From: Phoma sp. XZ068
Lineage: Eukaryota; Ascomycota; Dothideomycetes; Pleosporales; Didymellaceae
DNA: 64,000 bases
Assembly (NCBI GenBank): GCA_004835665.1
Contig: RBKR01000004.1
Coordinates: 930,001-994,000, forward strand
Reading direction: 5' to 3'
Part shown: positions 22,020 to 33,735 of the stretch, piece after piece
Position numbering within the stretch: position 1 is the first letter of the stretch
Layout of the letters: each line of letters begins with the position of its first letter
Made by a program: the position numbers and the translations under genes
The notes under the pieces: model-generated
What the model was told of the DNA's origin: nothing
Databases searched by the model: none
Seen by the model: the letters and a program-made list of their open reading frames with translations, nothing else

Positions 22020-23744
22020 ATGGCCGGTGGGCCTAGTCCGAGCAGCACAAGCCCTTCGAATCTCTCCAACAGCCCTTTCCTTCACGGCTCACTAAGCAGC
22101 TCCAACTCTTCGTCGCCCCCGAAGCTGTTCTCTCAGAATACCATGACGGCTGACGTCTTCTCATCGTCCCACACATTCAACATGAACGGCGCTATTGGCG
22201 AGCGTAGGCCAACCGAGCGCAACGGCCTCTCCATGCTTGCCTTTGGCGATGCCGATACCACTTCCGATAACAAGACCCGACACGCTATTTTCTTGCGCAA
22301 GCTCCCCAGCAACAGCGACAAGGAGGCTGTGCGCAACATTCTGCTCTTCGCCAAGGACCTAGTCGACTGCGAAATGGTTCCTCAGTCTCGATACTCCGAA
22401 GACAAGGGCTTTGCCTCCGCTATTGCCTACTTCCAGTCCTACGATGGCGCCAAGGAGGCGCGCGATCTCCTCAATGGCAAGCGCAATGCTACTAAAGATG
22501 CAACTTTGATCGTCGAGGTATTGCAAGACGGCCTTGGCGGCGCCATTGGCTCGCGCCGCAACACTGTCGATAGCGGATCTGCGCGACACGGATCCATTGC
22601 CTCCTCCACGGGGATCGCCGGCGTAACTACAAACGGCCGTCAATCTTCTCGATATAACGGGACCTTCCAAAATATGGAGAAAATGTCCCCACCAAATGGA
22701 ACCCCAGGTCTTGGCAACGGAGAATTCGGAGTCTCTAACCTGTTCTCGCCGACGTCACCGGTACAAACCTCATTTGCAAGCCGCAATCTGGGAAAGTCAG
22801 TCATCAACGATGAGGCGGATGATGACAACGACTTGCTCAATGAGTCGATCGGATACGCTACTGGAGGCCCACCTGCTCAGTCCAACATGTCACGTCGTGC
22901 AACGAACCCAAATCCACCGATCCCCGTGTCCAGGTTTGCATCACTCTCACTAAACACAAACAGCGTCACCGGCATGAGCTCTCCACCATTGAACAACTAC
23001 GCATCTCCTCGGTCTGCAGCTACAATGCAGTCACCTGGACCGGGTCTTTCGGCCATGTCTCCTCATAACGTACCGTCTGCCTTGAACACCGGCCCCAACA
23101 CAGGCTTCCAACAGTACTCTTCACATTTTGCTCGACCAACTTATCCCCCGGTTAACCCGGCCGATCAGAATCCGCCCTGCAATACTCTTTACGTTGGAAA
23201 CTTGCCCATGGACACCTCTGAAGATGAGCTCAAGGCTGTATTCTCCAAGCAGCGTGGGTACAAGCGTCTGTGTTTCCGCACGAAACAGAATGGCCCGATG
23301 TGTTTCGTCGAATTTGAAGACACATCGTTTGCGACCAAGGCTCTAAACGAGCTCTACGGATACATGCTACACAATAGCGTCAAGGGCGGAATTCGACTGA
23401 GTTTTTCGAAGAACCCCCTCGGTGTTCGCAGTGGACAGCATGCCAGCATGGGATCTTCGTCATCTATAACCCCGAGCACTCCTCTATCCGGCTTTGGAAG
23501 CGGCGTTGGAGTCCCTCCTGGCTTCTCCACGGCCACAGGTCCACCACCTGGTCTCTCTGCCCCTCCAGGCCTAGCAAACCAGTCCCAAACCAACGGCAAC
23601 AACAGCTTCGGTATGTACGCCAACGGCGGCTTCGGTATGGGTTCCAACGAAATGTCCGGCGCAATGCGCCAACCCATGGCTACGGGCGGCAACAGCTTCG
23701 GAAGCATGGGCGGAAGCTACTCCGCGTATATGATGGGTCGTTAG
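22020..23744 (+). CDS. Whi3-like RNA-binding protein (two RRMs)
   Basis: RNA-binding regulator of the Whi3 family, 574 aa in a single exon. In yeast Whi3 binds the CLN3 mRNA and restrains the cell cycle; in filamentous fungi relatives affect nuclear cycle and polarity. A first divergent RRM spans about residues 85-170 (HAIFLRKLP to LIVEVLQ). A second, well-conserved RRM spans about 385-470: NTLYVGNLPMDTSEDELK, RGYKRLCFRTK, MCFVEFEDTSFATKALNELYG, ending GGIRLSFSKNPLGVRSGQ, which is the family signature. The linker and tails are low-complexity and rich in Ser, Pro, Asn and Gly; the C-terminus is Gly/Met/Asn-rich, consistent with condensate formation known for Whi3. Start: first ATG of the frame after a CT-rich leader. 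Confidence 0.93.
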   Translation: MAGGPSPSSTSPSNLSNSPFLHGSLSSSNSSSPPKLFSQNTMTADVFSSSHTFNMNGAIGERRPTERNGLSMLAFGDADTTSDNKTRHAIFLRKLPSNSDKEAVRNILLFAKDLVDCEMVPQSRYSEDKGFASAIAYFQSYDGAKEARDLLNGKRNATKDATLIVEVLQDGLGGAIGSRRNTVDSGSARHGSIASSTGIAGVTTNGRQSSRYNGTFQNMEKMSPPNGTPGLGNGEFGVSNLFSPTSPVQTSFASRNLGKSVINDEADDDNDLLNESIGYATGGPPAQSNMSRRATNPNPPIPVSRFASLSLNTNSVTGMSSPPLNNYASPRSAATMQSPGPGLSAMSPHNVPSALNTGPNTGFQQYSSHFARPTYPPVNPADQNPPCNTLYVGNLPMDTSEDELKAVFSKQRGYKRLCFRTKQNGPMCFVEFEDTSFATKALNELYGYMLHNSVKGGIRLSFSKNPLGVRSGQHASMGSSSSITPSTPLSGFGSGVGVPPGFSTATGPPPGLSAPPGLANQSQTNGNNSFGMYANGGFGMGSNEMSGAMRQPMATGGNSFGSMGGSYSAYMMGR

Positions 23745-25216
23745 AGACGACGACGACGTCGATGACGATATCGCCGTCATGATTGATGAGGAGTTTGGGG
23801 TTGCATCGATCACTAAGCATACGCCAGATGTATGCTGCATATTTGTTGCGTTATATCCTGTCACTTCGGTTACATTGCGAGGTGTTGAGTTGTTTGGGCT
23901 GAATCTGGTTTCATTTCTCATTTATGCAAGGGCATGGGCACAGGCGCGGAACTTCCTTCAGGACGATTGTGTCCTTTGGGTATGGACTTCCTTCCAGCAT
24001 ACAGCGATGATTCCCCCTTGTGCGTTTGTTAATTGGTTACACGGTTTGCACGGAGAGGCGTTCGAAGAGGCTGGCTTTGTTTTCATTTCATATTTATTCT
24101 ACACGAGTTGTGGACACTTGCCATCGTTGTCTGCTTCTTTCAGGTCGGGCACCAGGGAGAGCAAATTGACCAAGCTGGCATGGGGGAGTTCTGTCAACTC
24201 GTACCTGCGACTTTAGCAGAGTTACCTTCGTTGACAAACGATGAAGCAGTCTTTTGATGGTACGTTTCCATCGGCAGTTTGGCAGATTCGACGGGTGGTA
24301 GTCTGTTGAAGACCCACTGTTGCACTGATTTTATTCCTTCCCAATGTTTCTGGTTTTCCTACTCCCCCATCTTTCATCTACACGCGCATTGCAGGCTCGC
24401 AGCATATTAGGAGCTGGACCGTATTCTGTCTTTACACTTATTATTTGGATTTGGCAAGCATCTACTCGGACTTCGGTCTCTACCTTCATGTTGTAACGGC
24501 CTGCCATTACCAGGCCTGGTAATCTGCTATACGTCAACCATTTTGGGTTGCTACATGTGGCTGCATTCAGCGATGTCCCCCGTATCACTACTTAATAAAA
24601 GTCATTGCTTAACGGTACTTTAACTGTGAGACTGGTGTGTATCAAGATACATGATGTTTGAGCCAGAAGTAGCATGCTCTCAGGTTTTCTTCCCTGCAAC
24701 ATTATGGGTCTTCAATCAGTAAGAAGCTACCCACAGTTGGCCAGGAGCAAGCTGCGAAGTCGGCGACCGGGACGTTAAAGGATCATCGTCTGGCGGCGGC
24801 CATGTGGTGATCAGAGGATCGTCGGCCCTTGCATAGGGTCGTACAACTGCCACGGGTGATGCAAGAATCGAAAGATTGCGGGAGATGTGCACTGATGCAT
24901 GCAACTACCCCGCTCGTCCGGACGAGAACGTTGATGACATACAACACCAGTTATTGAAACCTTGAAACAATCAAGATCAAACGGCTGAACATAGCAGCAT
25001 TCCGTTCCTCGTTGAGGACTATGAGAAGTCGCCGGTATTTTTGGTCACGTGAGCGAGGTCTTGGCGAACTAGTCGAAGCTTGGACCGATGTAACTTTTCT
25101 GCATGTTGGTGTTCGAAGCTTCAAACCACATCGCAGGACCCACGCTCATTGCTCGTGTCTCTTTTCATTTTCTGTACTATATTTCACCGATGCGATAGCA
25201 TTGGAGCATAATAGCA
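23745..25216. other. Intergenic region
   Basis: The 3' untranslated region of the Whi3-like gene followed by the mS45 promoter. Short open frames only; nothing recognised. Confidence 0.45.
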
Positions 25217-26647
25217 ATGCCTCCTCGGATACGCTCCTCCAAATTCTCCTCTCTACCTCGGCCTGCTCCCAGCCATTCCTCATCCACACGACCACAATCC
25301 ATCACACCAAACGCGCAGCCATCGCGTCAATTCTCACAGACACCATGCCAGCAAGTCACATTACGGCGGCGGAAGTTCTATGAGTGGCTTAATGGCCCGG
25401 GGCGGCAGCTGAAGGAACCTATTCCTGCTTCCACCAACTACCTCGGTGCCTATGATAAAAACGGCAACTTGCTTCGTGCAGGGCCAGGATATCAGCGACC
25501 GGAAGCAAAGCCAAAGGCAAAGTCTCCGGCGAAATTGACTGAGACTACGAACGAAGCCGCTGCATCCACGGAGGAGGTCAACGCACCAGAGGGGCAAGAG
25601 TCACTAGACGCGCTGGAGTCCGCAGCACGGAAAGATCAAGCCGAAAAGAAAGATGAGGAGGACGACTCGTCGCTCCCACCGGAGACGCTAGAGGATCTTC
25701 GTCCATTTCCCCTGAACCAGTACTTCCGCAGCCAGCCTGTGCTGAGTGAAGATCTACGAGAAGCCATCTACCAGCGTGTAAAGCGAGACGGAGCGACAGT
25801 GTCGCTTGCCAGTGTAGAGTTTGGTGTCAGCAACGAGCGTGTCGGCGCTGTCGTCCGTCTGAAGCAGATGGAGAAGGAGTGGATTGCACAGGTACGTTAC
25901 AGTTTTCCCATCTTCCTACCCTTTCCCCACGACATGATGAGACATTATGAAATTCGATTAGTCTTTAAGACATCCACCTGGTTACAAAATGTAAACAAGA
26001 GCTCTGCTCTTGCTGAACGTCAACAATCACTCCGTCACTAGTCCCTGAGTTTACTTTGACGGCATGTACTGATTGTATCTCAGGGCAAAACCTTGGCTGT
26101 TCCATATGCCAAAGCAGTTCTCGGCATGCTGCCTACCACACCACACATCGACACTTCAGATCCCAATAACAAGGGCAAGCGACCCATCGTACACGAGCCC
26201 ATCAACGATCTGATCGTGCACCCTGCCACCCGTCAGCAGTTGTGGGTTCCTGTCGCTGAGTCAAGGCATTTCACCCGCGTGGATGCTGGCAAGGCTTTCG
26301 ACAACAATCTCCTCCCTGCTGACGAGCGCATTCCTCATCCCGAGCTGGTCAAGGCGGAACGGGAGCTCGCCTCAGGCCTGAGCTTCGAGGAGCGGCGCAA
26401 ACTTGCCGAAGAGCGTTTCGCTGCGGAGACGGCACAGAAGAAGCGCGAAGAAGAGGCCAGGCAGGCCGAGATCCGTGCACAGAAGGTGGTTCCCCAGAGG
26501 AGATGGGACTTTGTGTTCAAGGACATCAGCGTCGAGAGCGCTGGCCGCAACGGAAGGGATGCGGGTGGTGTTGGTTGGAGATATGGCTTTCCCCACCAGG
26601 ACCGCAAGAAGGGACAAGTCAAGATCCCGACCAAGGTCGAAGCGTAA
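25217..26647 (+). CDS. Mitochondrial small ribosomal subunit protein mS45 (Mrps35/Bot1)
   Basis: Mitochondrial 37S ribosomal protein of the Bot1/Mrps35 family, 412 aa. Exons 25217-25891 and 26084-26647 join in phase 0 across a 192-bp intron (GTACGT to TCAG). The N-terminus is basic and Ser/Pro-rich with no acidic residues, a mitochondrial presequence. Family landmarks: RRRKFYEWLNGPG, LRPFPLNQYFRSQPVLSEDLREAIY, a helix-turn-helix-like segment ASVEFGVSNERVGAVVRLKQMEKEW, then after the splice GKTLAVPYAKAVLGMLP. A charged helix (about residues 320-360) and WRYGFPHQDRKKGQVKIP close the protein. An acidic linker (about 110-150) is low complexity. It stands alone; no co-regulated neighbour is evident. 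Confidence 0.88.
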
Positions 26648-27061
26648 AGCTTGTACGATATGTAAGTTTATTGTCTGTGTCTGTATCACTTGTAGCATAT
26701 GGGTGCATATGGAGCGCGGATTTGCACTAGCCAAGATGCCTGCGTTTAGCATTTTGAGCAATATACCTACGTCTTATGTTCACTCAATCTCCTATCCTGA
26801 AGTGACTATGATGTCTATCCTCAGTGCCATTTGGTCTCCTATGCCTGCAGCCATACACCATGTGACGCAACAATCTGCGACCTGCCAGGGCAGTCAAAGC
26901 CTGACTGGACATGTGGCCATCTTCTCCTCTGCCCTAAAGTTGCTGTACGCCTCCCTACAGCAATCTGTTGTCCCAGCTTCCCTACTGTAGCGCATCGGCG
27001 CGCACAGCTCGCCGCAAGACAGGCAGTTTTCAGGATTTTCAGTTGCCCTTGACAGTGCAGC
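26648..27061. other. Convergent intergenic region
   Basis: 414 bp holding the 3' flanks of mS45 and the Snd2 homologue. Nothing else was seen. Confidence 0.5.
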
Positions 27062-27738
27062 TCATCTGTAAGCAACCTTCTGCCCACCCCTCTTCTCCAT
27101 CTTCGCCTGCCTCTTACTCTGAGTAGCGCCCGGCTGGGGCACACCAGCCGCATCCGTGTGGCCACCGCCCCTGAACCCCTTGTACACACCGTACAGCGAG
27201 TACACGCTGTACACGGGCACAACCATCATACCCCACCACATCCAGTCGCCAAACAAACTCGCCAGCACAACGCAGCCGTAGGTCCAGTAGGTCACATCCC
27301 ACATGTACTCTGTCAGCCCTGGGGCGTCGAGGTCTTCGCCGGGGCGCTTGATGGAGCCATCAGGGAGGAGGGTGGGGCGCGAGAGGCGCTCGAATTGCAG
27401 GTTGATGAGGAGCTGGGGGGCGGAGAGGAGCAGGTAGAGGATGAGCGAGCGGCGGGTGAAGGAGGCGCGGAAGAGGAGGGCGCGGAGCAGCCAGAAAAGC
27501 GAGTGGATGGCGAGGGTGAGGTAGAGAGTTGTGTTTAGGCGGCGGGTGTTGGCGGCGGCGAGGGTTTTGGTGGCTTTCTGTTTGCTGTTAGTATGCTTCT
27601 AACTCTAATTGTGCTTGTGTCGGCAGCGTGGAGGTTAGGCAATGCTATGCAAGGATAGACAAAGGCCACGCGAGTAAATAGCAAGTGGCAGGAAACAACA
27701 ACGCAGCGCTTGCAGAGGTGGAGGCTTACTTGCGCCAT
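27062..27738 (-). CDS. Snd2/TMEM208-like ER membrane protein
   Basis: Small ER membrane protein of the TMEM208/Snd2 (DUF788) family, acting in SRP-independent targeting of proteins to the ER. Exon 1 encodes only Met-Ala-Gln (27730-27738); after a 152-bp intron with a TACTAAC branch site, exon 2 (27062-27577) continues KATKTLAAANTRRLNTTLYLTLAIHS. Total 174 aa. About three to four hydrophobic segments follow, with the family motif MWDVTYWTYGCVVLASLFGDW and a C-terminal basic tail (QSKRQAKMEKRGGQKVAYR). Because of the 9-nt first coding exon, a search without splicing would pick a false internal start. It is divergent from the CDC27 gene over about 570 bp. Confidence 0.88.
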
Positions 27739-28307
27739 GGTGGACTATGGCTAGGTCGATGTTTGAAACAACACGCAACTTCCTCTCTGATTTGTCCGCG
27801 GTCAATGGCGCGAAGCTGTCGGTGTGAGGCGATGACGATGGCTGCGGGCAGTGGCAGGCATCCCGCCGCCTGCGAGCGGTAGTTGGACTGGCCCGCCTGC
27901 CCTGTGCGCTACCTCTGCGTTTGCGTACACAACAAGCGCGAGCACTGCACCACGACCGGACGCCGTCCTCGCGCAGAACAACACCGCGCGCCCTTTCCCG
28001 CCCGCTGCAGCAGTCGACGCCCGCGCTGCTTCCTAGCATGTCACCGTAAGGGCACGCCCGCCCTCACCCTGCTGCGCCCGCTGTGTTTGCCAATTCGCTT
28101 TGTCGAGCACGCCGAAAGCGTCACCTAGCAACATAACATCGCCTTCACCGCGAAACACGCCTGCCAACACCGCCCCTCCCACGCCCCTCGCCCACGCCCT
28201 CGCACTCTCACGTCGCCGTCTTCATGCCTATACCACCGTGAACGCCGCCCTCTTTCTCACATCCACCTTTCCTGGGCGCGATACACGGCCGCATCCTCCC
28301 GCCCGCC
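27739..28307. promoter_or_regulatory. Bidirectional promoter (Snd2-like / CDC27)
   Basis: 569 bp between the start codons of divergent genes. The half near CDC27 is GC- and C-rich. No specific site was identified. Confidence 0.5.
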
Positions 28308-30871
28308 ATGTCGCCGCCGCCCTCAGCGGTCAACGCCCAGCTGCGACAGCTCATACACTACCACCTCGACAACGGCTTCACCGAAAATGCCCTCTTCCTC
28401 GCCGGCCGCCTACACGCCCTCGACACGCGCAACGCGGACGCTGCGCACTTGTTAGCCCTGTGCAACCTTCGCCTGGGAAGATACAAAGCCGCGTTCGAAC
28501 ACTCCAAGAACAAGGCCGCCCAGGCGCAGCATCTGGGCTGTGTATACGTCTTTGCGCAAGCCTGTCTGGGCCTGGCGCGCTTTGAGCTGGGAGCCACGGC
28601 GCTTGAGAAGGCCAGAGCCCTGTGGCACGGCCGAAACCACTGGAGTGAGCGCGCAATCATACGATCAGACATGACGTCGGTCGGCTAACAGTGAAACCAG
28701 ATAAACACTCAGAGACCTCACGGCGACATGTGCCTGACGCGGCAGCGTGCTTCTGTCTGCTAGGGAAACTCTGGGCAGCACACGGCGACTCCAAGAAGGC
28801 TATCGAATACTACGTGGACTCGCTCAAGCTCAACTCGTTCATGTGGGACGCCTTCACCGGTCTCTGCGACATTGGCGCCGTGGTTCGACCCCAGAACGTC
28901 TTCACCGTCACCCCGGCTATGCTAGATTCGATATCGCACATTGCACAGAACGGACACGCAGCGCAAGCAGCACCGCCACAGGAAAGCTTGGAAAGCAACA
29001 ACCCCTTTGTCTCGAGGCCTGACGACGACCCATTCAACCCCCCGACACGGCAACGCGGAGATGTAGGACTCAATATGGGAGGAACAAACTTGCTTTCGAA
29101 GCTTAACGGCAGGAACCCAGCGCCTAACGGGCGATACCACAATGTCGAAACTCCGGTGGCCAACGGGCAGGACCCTGACGATGACGATATGATGATGGGC
29201 GAAGGCGGAGGTCCAGTCATGACGGAGCGTGGGCCAGCAGATATCATGCACGCGCCAGGGCGGAAGATTAGGATGCAGCCGTTCGCCGCCGTGGAAGACC
29301 CGCCTAGGATGCGGCCGATCACGTCGAGGATGCGAACGAAAACGAACCCTTCAGATGGCGAGCAGACCGACATACCACGCCCGGTAAATCAGAACGGTCA
29401 TAAGAGGACCGTCTCAGGCCATTCTACCCACACACAACACACGCAAGCTTCGCAGCAACACGCGATCGACCCTACAGCTGCACCACCGCGCAGAAGCGCC
29501 CGGTTGTTCAACTCTATTACCTCGATAGGATCCGCTCGCGCTGCGAGTCGACCGCCAGCTGCTGTTCCCAGTAGAGACCCAGAGACAAGAGAACGACGAG
29601 AGCTGCGAAAGGTGAAGGCCACAGGAACAAAGGGCAGGGCCGCTACCACCTCAACTGTAGGACGAGTTGTTAGCGGCAACCGAAAACCCACTCTCGATGC
29701 TACAGAACCGTCGGAACCCAAGCCAAGGCCATTGAGCGCAGCTGCGATCGCACCGCCGCCGCCTCCCAGGATGGCTCAGCAGTCAGAAACCGCCCGCGAG
29801 GAGGAAGCGCTGAGATGGCTGCTGGACCTGCTGCATAGGATTGGGTCCGGCTATAGATACCTGAGCCGCTACGAGTCGGTCAAAGCTCTGGAAGCATTCG
29901 CGTCTGTCCCACAAGCGCAGCGCGACACGCCATGGGTACTGGCACATATCGGCAAAGCACACTATGAACGCGCACAGTACGCAGAGGCAGAGAAGGTATT
30001 CAAGAAGATACGGGAGAAAGCACCTTCCTACCTCGAACACATGGAGGTATACTCCAACACGTTGTGGCAACTAAAGGACGAAGTTGCTTTGGGTCACTTG
30101 GCGCATACATTGATCGATCAGGATCGTCTGTCGCCGCAAGCATGGTGTGCTCTCGGTAACGCCTCGTCGCTCGAGCGACAACATGATGACGCAGTCAAGT
30201 GTTTTGCACGAGCCACCCAGCTGGACCCCAAGTTTGCTTACGCTTTCACCCTGCAGGGTCACGAGCATGTAGCAAATGAGGAGTTTGACAAAGCTATGCA
30301 GGCATACCGGAACGCGATCAGTGCCGACAATAGGCACTACAACGGCTGGTACGGCCTTGGAAACGTCTACGAGAGGATGGGCAAGTACGATGTTGCTGAG
30401 AAGCACTACAAGGCCGCATCCCAGATCAATCCAAACAATGCTATGATTATTGTAAGGATTGGACTGGTAAGTACAATAAACAACCACGACATGCACCATA
30501 CTAACTCAGACCAGGTTCTCGACCGCATGAAGAAGATTGATGTAGCGCTCACGCACTTCGACGCCGCCGTGAAACTCGACCCACGATCCATCATGGCACG
30601 CTTCCGCAAGGCGCAAACACTACTCAAATTAGGACATTCGGAAGACTCTCTCAAAGAACTGCTTCTCTTGAAGGATCTTGCGCCTGATGACCCAAATATC
30701 CACTTCCTGCTCGGCCGCTGCTACAAGAAGGTCCGTGACCGCGCGAACGCGATCAGACACCTGACGATTGCGATGAATCTGGATCCGAAGTCTCATGGCG
30801 TTATTAAGGAGGTCATGGAGTCGATTGATCAGGATGACGATGGAGGGTGGAGTAGTGAGGAGGACAGATGA
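28308..30871 (+). CDS. Anaphase-promoting complex subunit 3 (CDC27/BimA)
   Basis: APC/C subunit Cdc27 (Aspergillus BimA, fission yeast Nuc2), a TPR scaffold that binds the IR tails of Cdc20/Cdh1 during mitotic exit; nuclear. Exons 28308-28644, 28701-30466 and 30515-30871 give 819 aa. The first splice restores HWNKHSETSRRHVPDAAACFCLLGKLW, matching the family; the second intron (48 bp, CTAAC branch site) is a multiple of three and is open when unspliced, so a model lacking it would carry 16 spurious residues. N-terminal TPRs (residues 5-200), a long disordered Ser/Pro/Asn-rich linker (about 230-480), then a C-terminal TPR array with typical units such as AWCALGNASSLERQHDDAVKCF and GWYGLGNVYERMGKYDVAEKHY. 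It ends in an acidic tail. Confidence 0.93.
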
Positions 30872-31214
30872 TGAGTCTCATGTGGATCGCTCACTTGCAT
30901 CTTGGACAATCATTGCAGTTCCATCGCATCTCTATCCGGCACTCCACATCATCAACCTTATCATCACCTTGGCACGCGTACACAAATCGACTTTTATACC
31001 CTTCGATATTATAATCTTTGGCGTTGCATGTTTTAAGGGGAGCAAAAGCTGGGTTGCATTGCATTGCATTATTGGGTGTTTTTTCACTTGCGCCCACTTG
31101 GGTTGCACCTTGGACGAGGATATGAGCTGCACAGCAGATTTTTGGATCACGGCCTTGCATGGACTGGTTGCGGACTGTACAGTAGGTAGCTTAACAATCA
31201 ACATGATAACCCGC
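30872..31214. other. Convergent intergenic region
   Basis: 343 bp; 3' flanks of CDC27 and the broken minus-strand gene. Nothing recognised. Confidence 0.5.
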
Positions 31215-31734
31215 CTATTTCAACTTACCGCAAACTTCTAATTTCCCACGACCATTGTACTTATGCCCCCTTCCCCTTTCCCTTTGCACCTCTTCATACT
31301 CCCTCTCCAAATCTACCTCGCGACCTTTCTCCCCCTCTTCTGCGGCTTTCTTCCTCGCTAATCGCAACGTCTCTTGTAACGCAATCAACTTCTCCTTCCG
31401 CAGCCGCAGGGGTAACTCGCGCGTCGCTTGCTCCAAACTACTCATCTCGCATACATCATCCAAGTCACAAGCCGCTACTATATCAGATGGCGACGGCGAG
31501 GGACTACTCGCTGGATGTGGGATTTGCACGAAGTCGTCGGTGTCGGATGTGTCTGCTTCGGTCTGGCTTTGCGTCTGCGTCTGCGCCTGCGTCTGCTGCG
31601 GGTTGGTTCCTGTGTTCGGGGGGAAGTCGATGGCGCGCTCGTCGGTGTCGTTGGGGTCGGATGCGGAGTGGTGTTTGCGTGTTGCGTGGGATTCGGGGGG
31701 GGGGGGGGGTGGCGATGTTCTTGTTGCTTGGCAT
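31215..31734 (-). pseudogene. Unknown coiled-coil protein gene, frame broken at a homopolymer
   Basis: Two open frames on the minus strand join into one coherent protein if the C run (15 bases, 31695-31709 on the plus strand as G) differs by one base. From ATG at 31734 the frame reads MPSNKNIATPPPP and then shifts into an unrelated arginine-rich frame. The +1 frame beyond the run is open with no stop: ESHATRKHHSASDPNDTDER, a QTQ repeat, DTDDFVQIPHPASS, and a charged helix LRLRKEKLIALQETLRLARKK, ending at 31215. The 520-bp span is 3n+1, as expected for one extra base. Expected product about 172 aa, no known domain. It may be an assembly error, a slipped allele or a true pseudogene. Confidence 0.55.
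31695..31709. repeat. Homopolymer (G)15 / (C)15
   Basis: Fifteen consecutive G on the plus strand inside the coding region of the unknown minus-strand gene. It is a slippage-prone tract and the site of the frame break. Confidence 0.95.
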
Positions 31735-32615
31735 GGTGTAGTAGCTGGTGAAGGAGGCCTAGGGAGACGGACAGTGTGTTGATACGGCGCCGAAGATGCG
31801 AACTAGGACATTCTTATGGGAGACGTTTGTAAGAGCGAGAAGGTGTGAGGGGCGTGAAGGCATGTGGGCATGGAAGGGTTTGGCAAACGGCAAGTTGTGT
31901 TGATTCTTGTGAGCTGGAGTGGAAGGTTCTGGTCTCGTCGGTTTCTCTACGCTTTGAGAAGCAATTCACCTCCTCTCCAAAGGTATCAGGTTGTATGTCG
32001 GGATACTTTGGTAAGCGCAAAGCTACATTGGGTGCTCTTACATGACGGTCTCTGCTAGTTTTGAAGCAAGTCATGATCCCGAAGCCGTTGTATTGTATGG
32101 TGGAACAAGCTTGTTCGAAGGACAGAAAGGGCGGGATATTGAGTAGCAGTGGTGGGGAACACCTCAAAAAGTCTGTCAAAAACAGATCTGGATGGTTGTG
32201 TGGAGTTGTAATGGCAAATGACCAAATTCTGTACAATGCTTTGGTTCGTCAATCTCAGTGAATGCTGGTTTTGAAATCAGGAACCAGTTGTTGCGTCCAG
32301 GCCACGACTCGGGTGCTGTTCAAAGCCCTGGAACGAGTTATCGTTGACTTCCGCGATTCTAGAAAGGTGTTTCTGCTGTTTGAGATGTTTGTGGCCATAT
32401 CGAAGCACATTTGAGTCTACACATGTATGTCACTGCTTCATGATCATCGCTTGGCGATTGGATTTGATGTGTACAAGACCTGAAAACGACAAGTCAAAAA
32501 GCAATCTGAACTTGCAAAGGAAGTTGAATTGCCGAAACTCCAGCTGCTATACACTATGGTCATCACACGTTAGCATCGAAAATGACAGTCATCGAGGTCT
32601 TCCCATCCCTCCCGC
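31735..32615. other. Intergenic region
   Basis: 881 bp with only short open frames in all directions. It contains the 5' flank of the broken gene and the 3' flank of the cysteine-rich membrane protein gene. Confidence 0.45.
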
Positions 32616-33735
32616 TTAGCGCTTCTGGGTACTCTTCCTAGGCTCTGCGCCCATGTCAACACCCAAGCCGTGTGTTTGTTTAACCACGTCGTTTCCAAAT
32701 GCAGTATTCGATGGCTTTGGAGTAATCTCGGGTGTATCGAGCTCCTTTGCCACCGGAGCTCCAGGAAGTTCAGCGATCCGTGCGAGGGATGACTTTGATT
32801 GCATCTCAGTGTAAGGGCTGCGTGGAGAACCTTTTGAGTCCTCGCCAGACACCTCGGGGTGGTTGTGAGCCCATCGTTGCTGGACGGGAGTGTAGCCGTT
32901 GACATCCCTGGAGTATGTGGGAGGAGCTGTACGGCTGTTAGTGGTATATCCATGCCAAAATGTTGAAAACTCGAAGCGTACATGTACCACCGGATACTGG
33001 TGATGCTAACTCTCCGGCTTCAGGCTTGTTTTCTTCCATTGAGGACGCGGATCCCGTTTGGTCATTGCCTGCTAGTTTCCCATTGCGCCTCTTTCTGCGA
33101 CATAGCAGGAAAACAACAGCTGCAAATATTGCCACGAAAACAAGTATTCCTCCAACAGTACCACCAATAACTGCGCTTGAGACTTTCGAGCCACCAGCGG
33201 GAGCTGAAGCGTTTGACGACGAGGTTGATGTAGCCCGAGGAGCGGTGGATGACAGTAGGATATTTAGATCCTTGAAGTACTCATACTGATCTGGTCGATC
33301 CCAGTATGTAGGCTCTAGTTTGCCCTCTGGGCAGGTTGAGTTATTCATGCAAGGATCCTCATTGCAGCATCCCCAGAACGTGGGCGCTTGCTCACAAGTC
33401 CAGAACGGAGTGTGCCCTCCACACGACCCACCAGGGGACTGACTATCGAGAGCGGTCGATCGACCTGCCGGGCGAAGAGTATTACCGTGACAACCGTTGG
33501 TGCATGGATCGGCCATACAACATCCTACAAATTTTGTCCCGGTTTCGCAGGCATACCTGTGGGTGTCAGATCGAGGTCATGCAGAGCACTGAACCATCAA
33601 GTTGGTTTGTTGACTTGATAGTTGGGAATTGTGGAGTCGGGTCTCTCAAAGCTATTGCGATTTAACGTACCATTTCCCCCCAGCTGGGCAGAAGAATTCG
33701 CCAGGCTTAGCCGCCCTGTACGTTGGATCCGCCAT
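32616..33735 (-). CDS. Cysteine-rich single-pass membrane protein
   Basis: 314 aa from exons 33671-33735, 32988-33556 and 32927-downstream (32616-32926); introns are 114 and 61 bp. The N-terminal part has two related cysteine modules: WYACETGTKFVGCCMADPCTNGC and FWTCEQAPTFWGCCNEDPC, each FxGCC-xDPC, known from an uncharacterised ascomycete surface-protein family. A Ser/Ala-rich linker leads to one transmembrane helix (SAVIGGTVGGILVFVAIFAA) and a basic stop-transfer RRKRRNGK. The cytosolic tail is hydrophilic (PPTYSRDVNGYTPVQ to the end). No N-terminal signal peptide is visible, so an extracellular position for the Cys modules is inference. Function unknown; a wall sensor-like role is possible from architecture only. 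Confidence 0.75.

Noticed and set aside
31814..32236. 140-codon minus-strand frame
   Set aside because: No domain; composition ordinary; no supporting splice signals or conserved motif.
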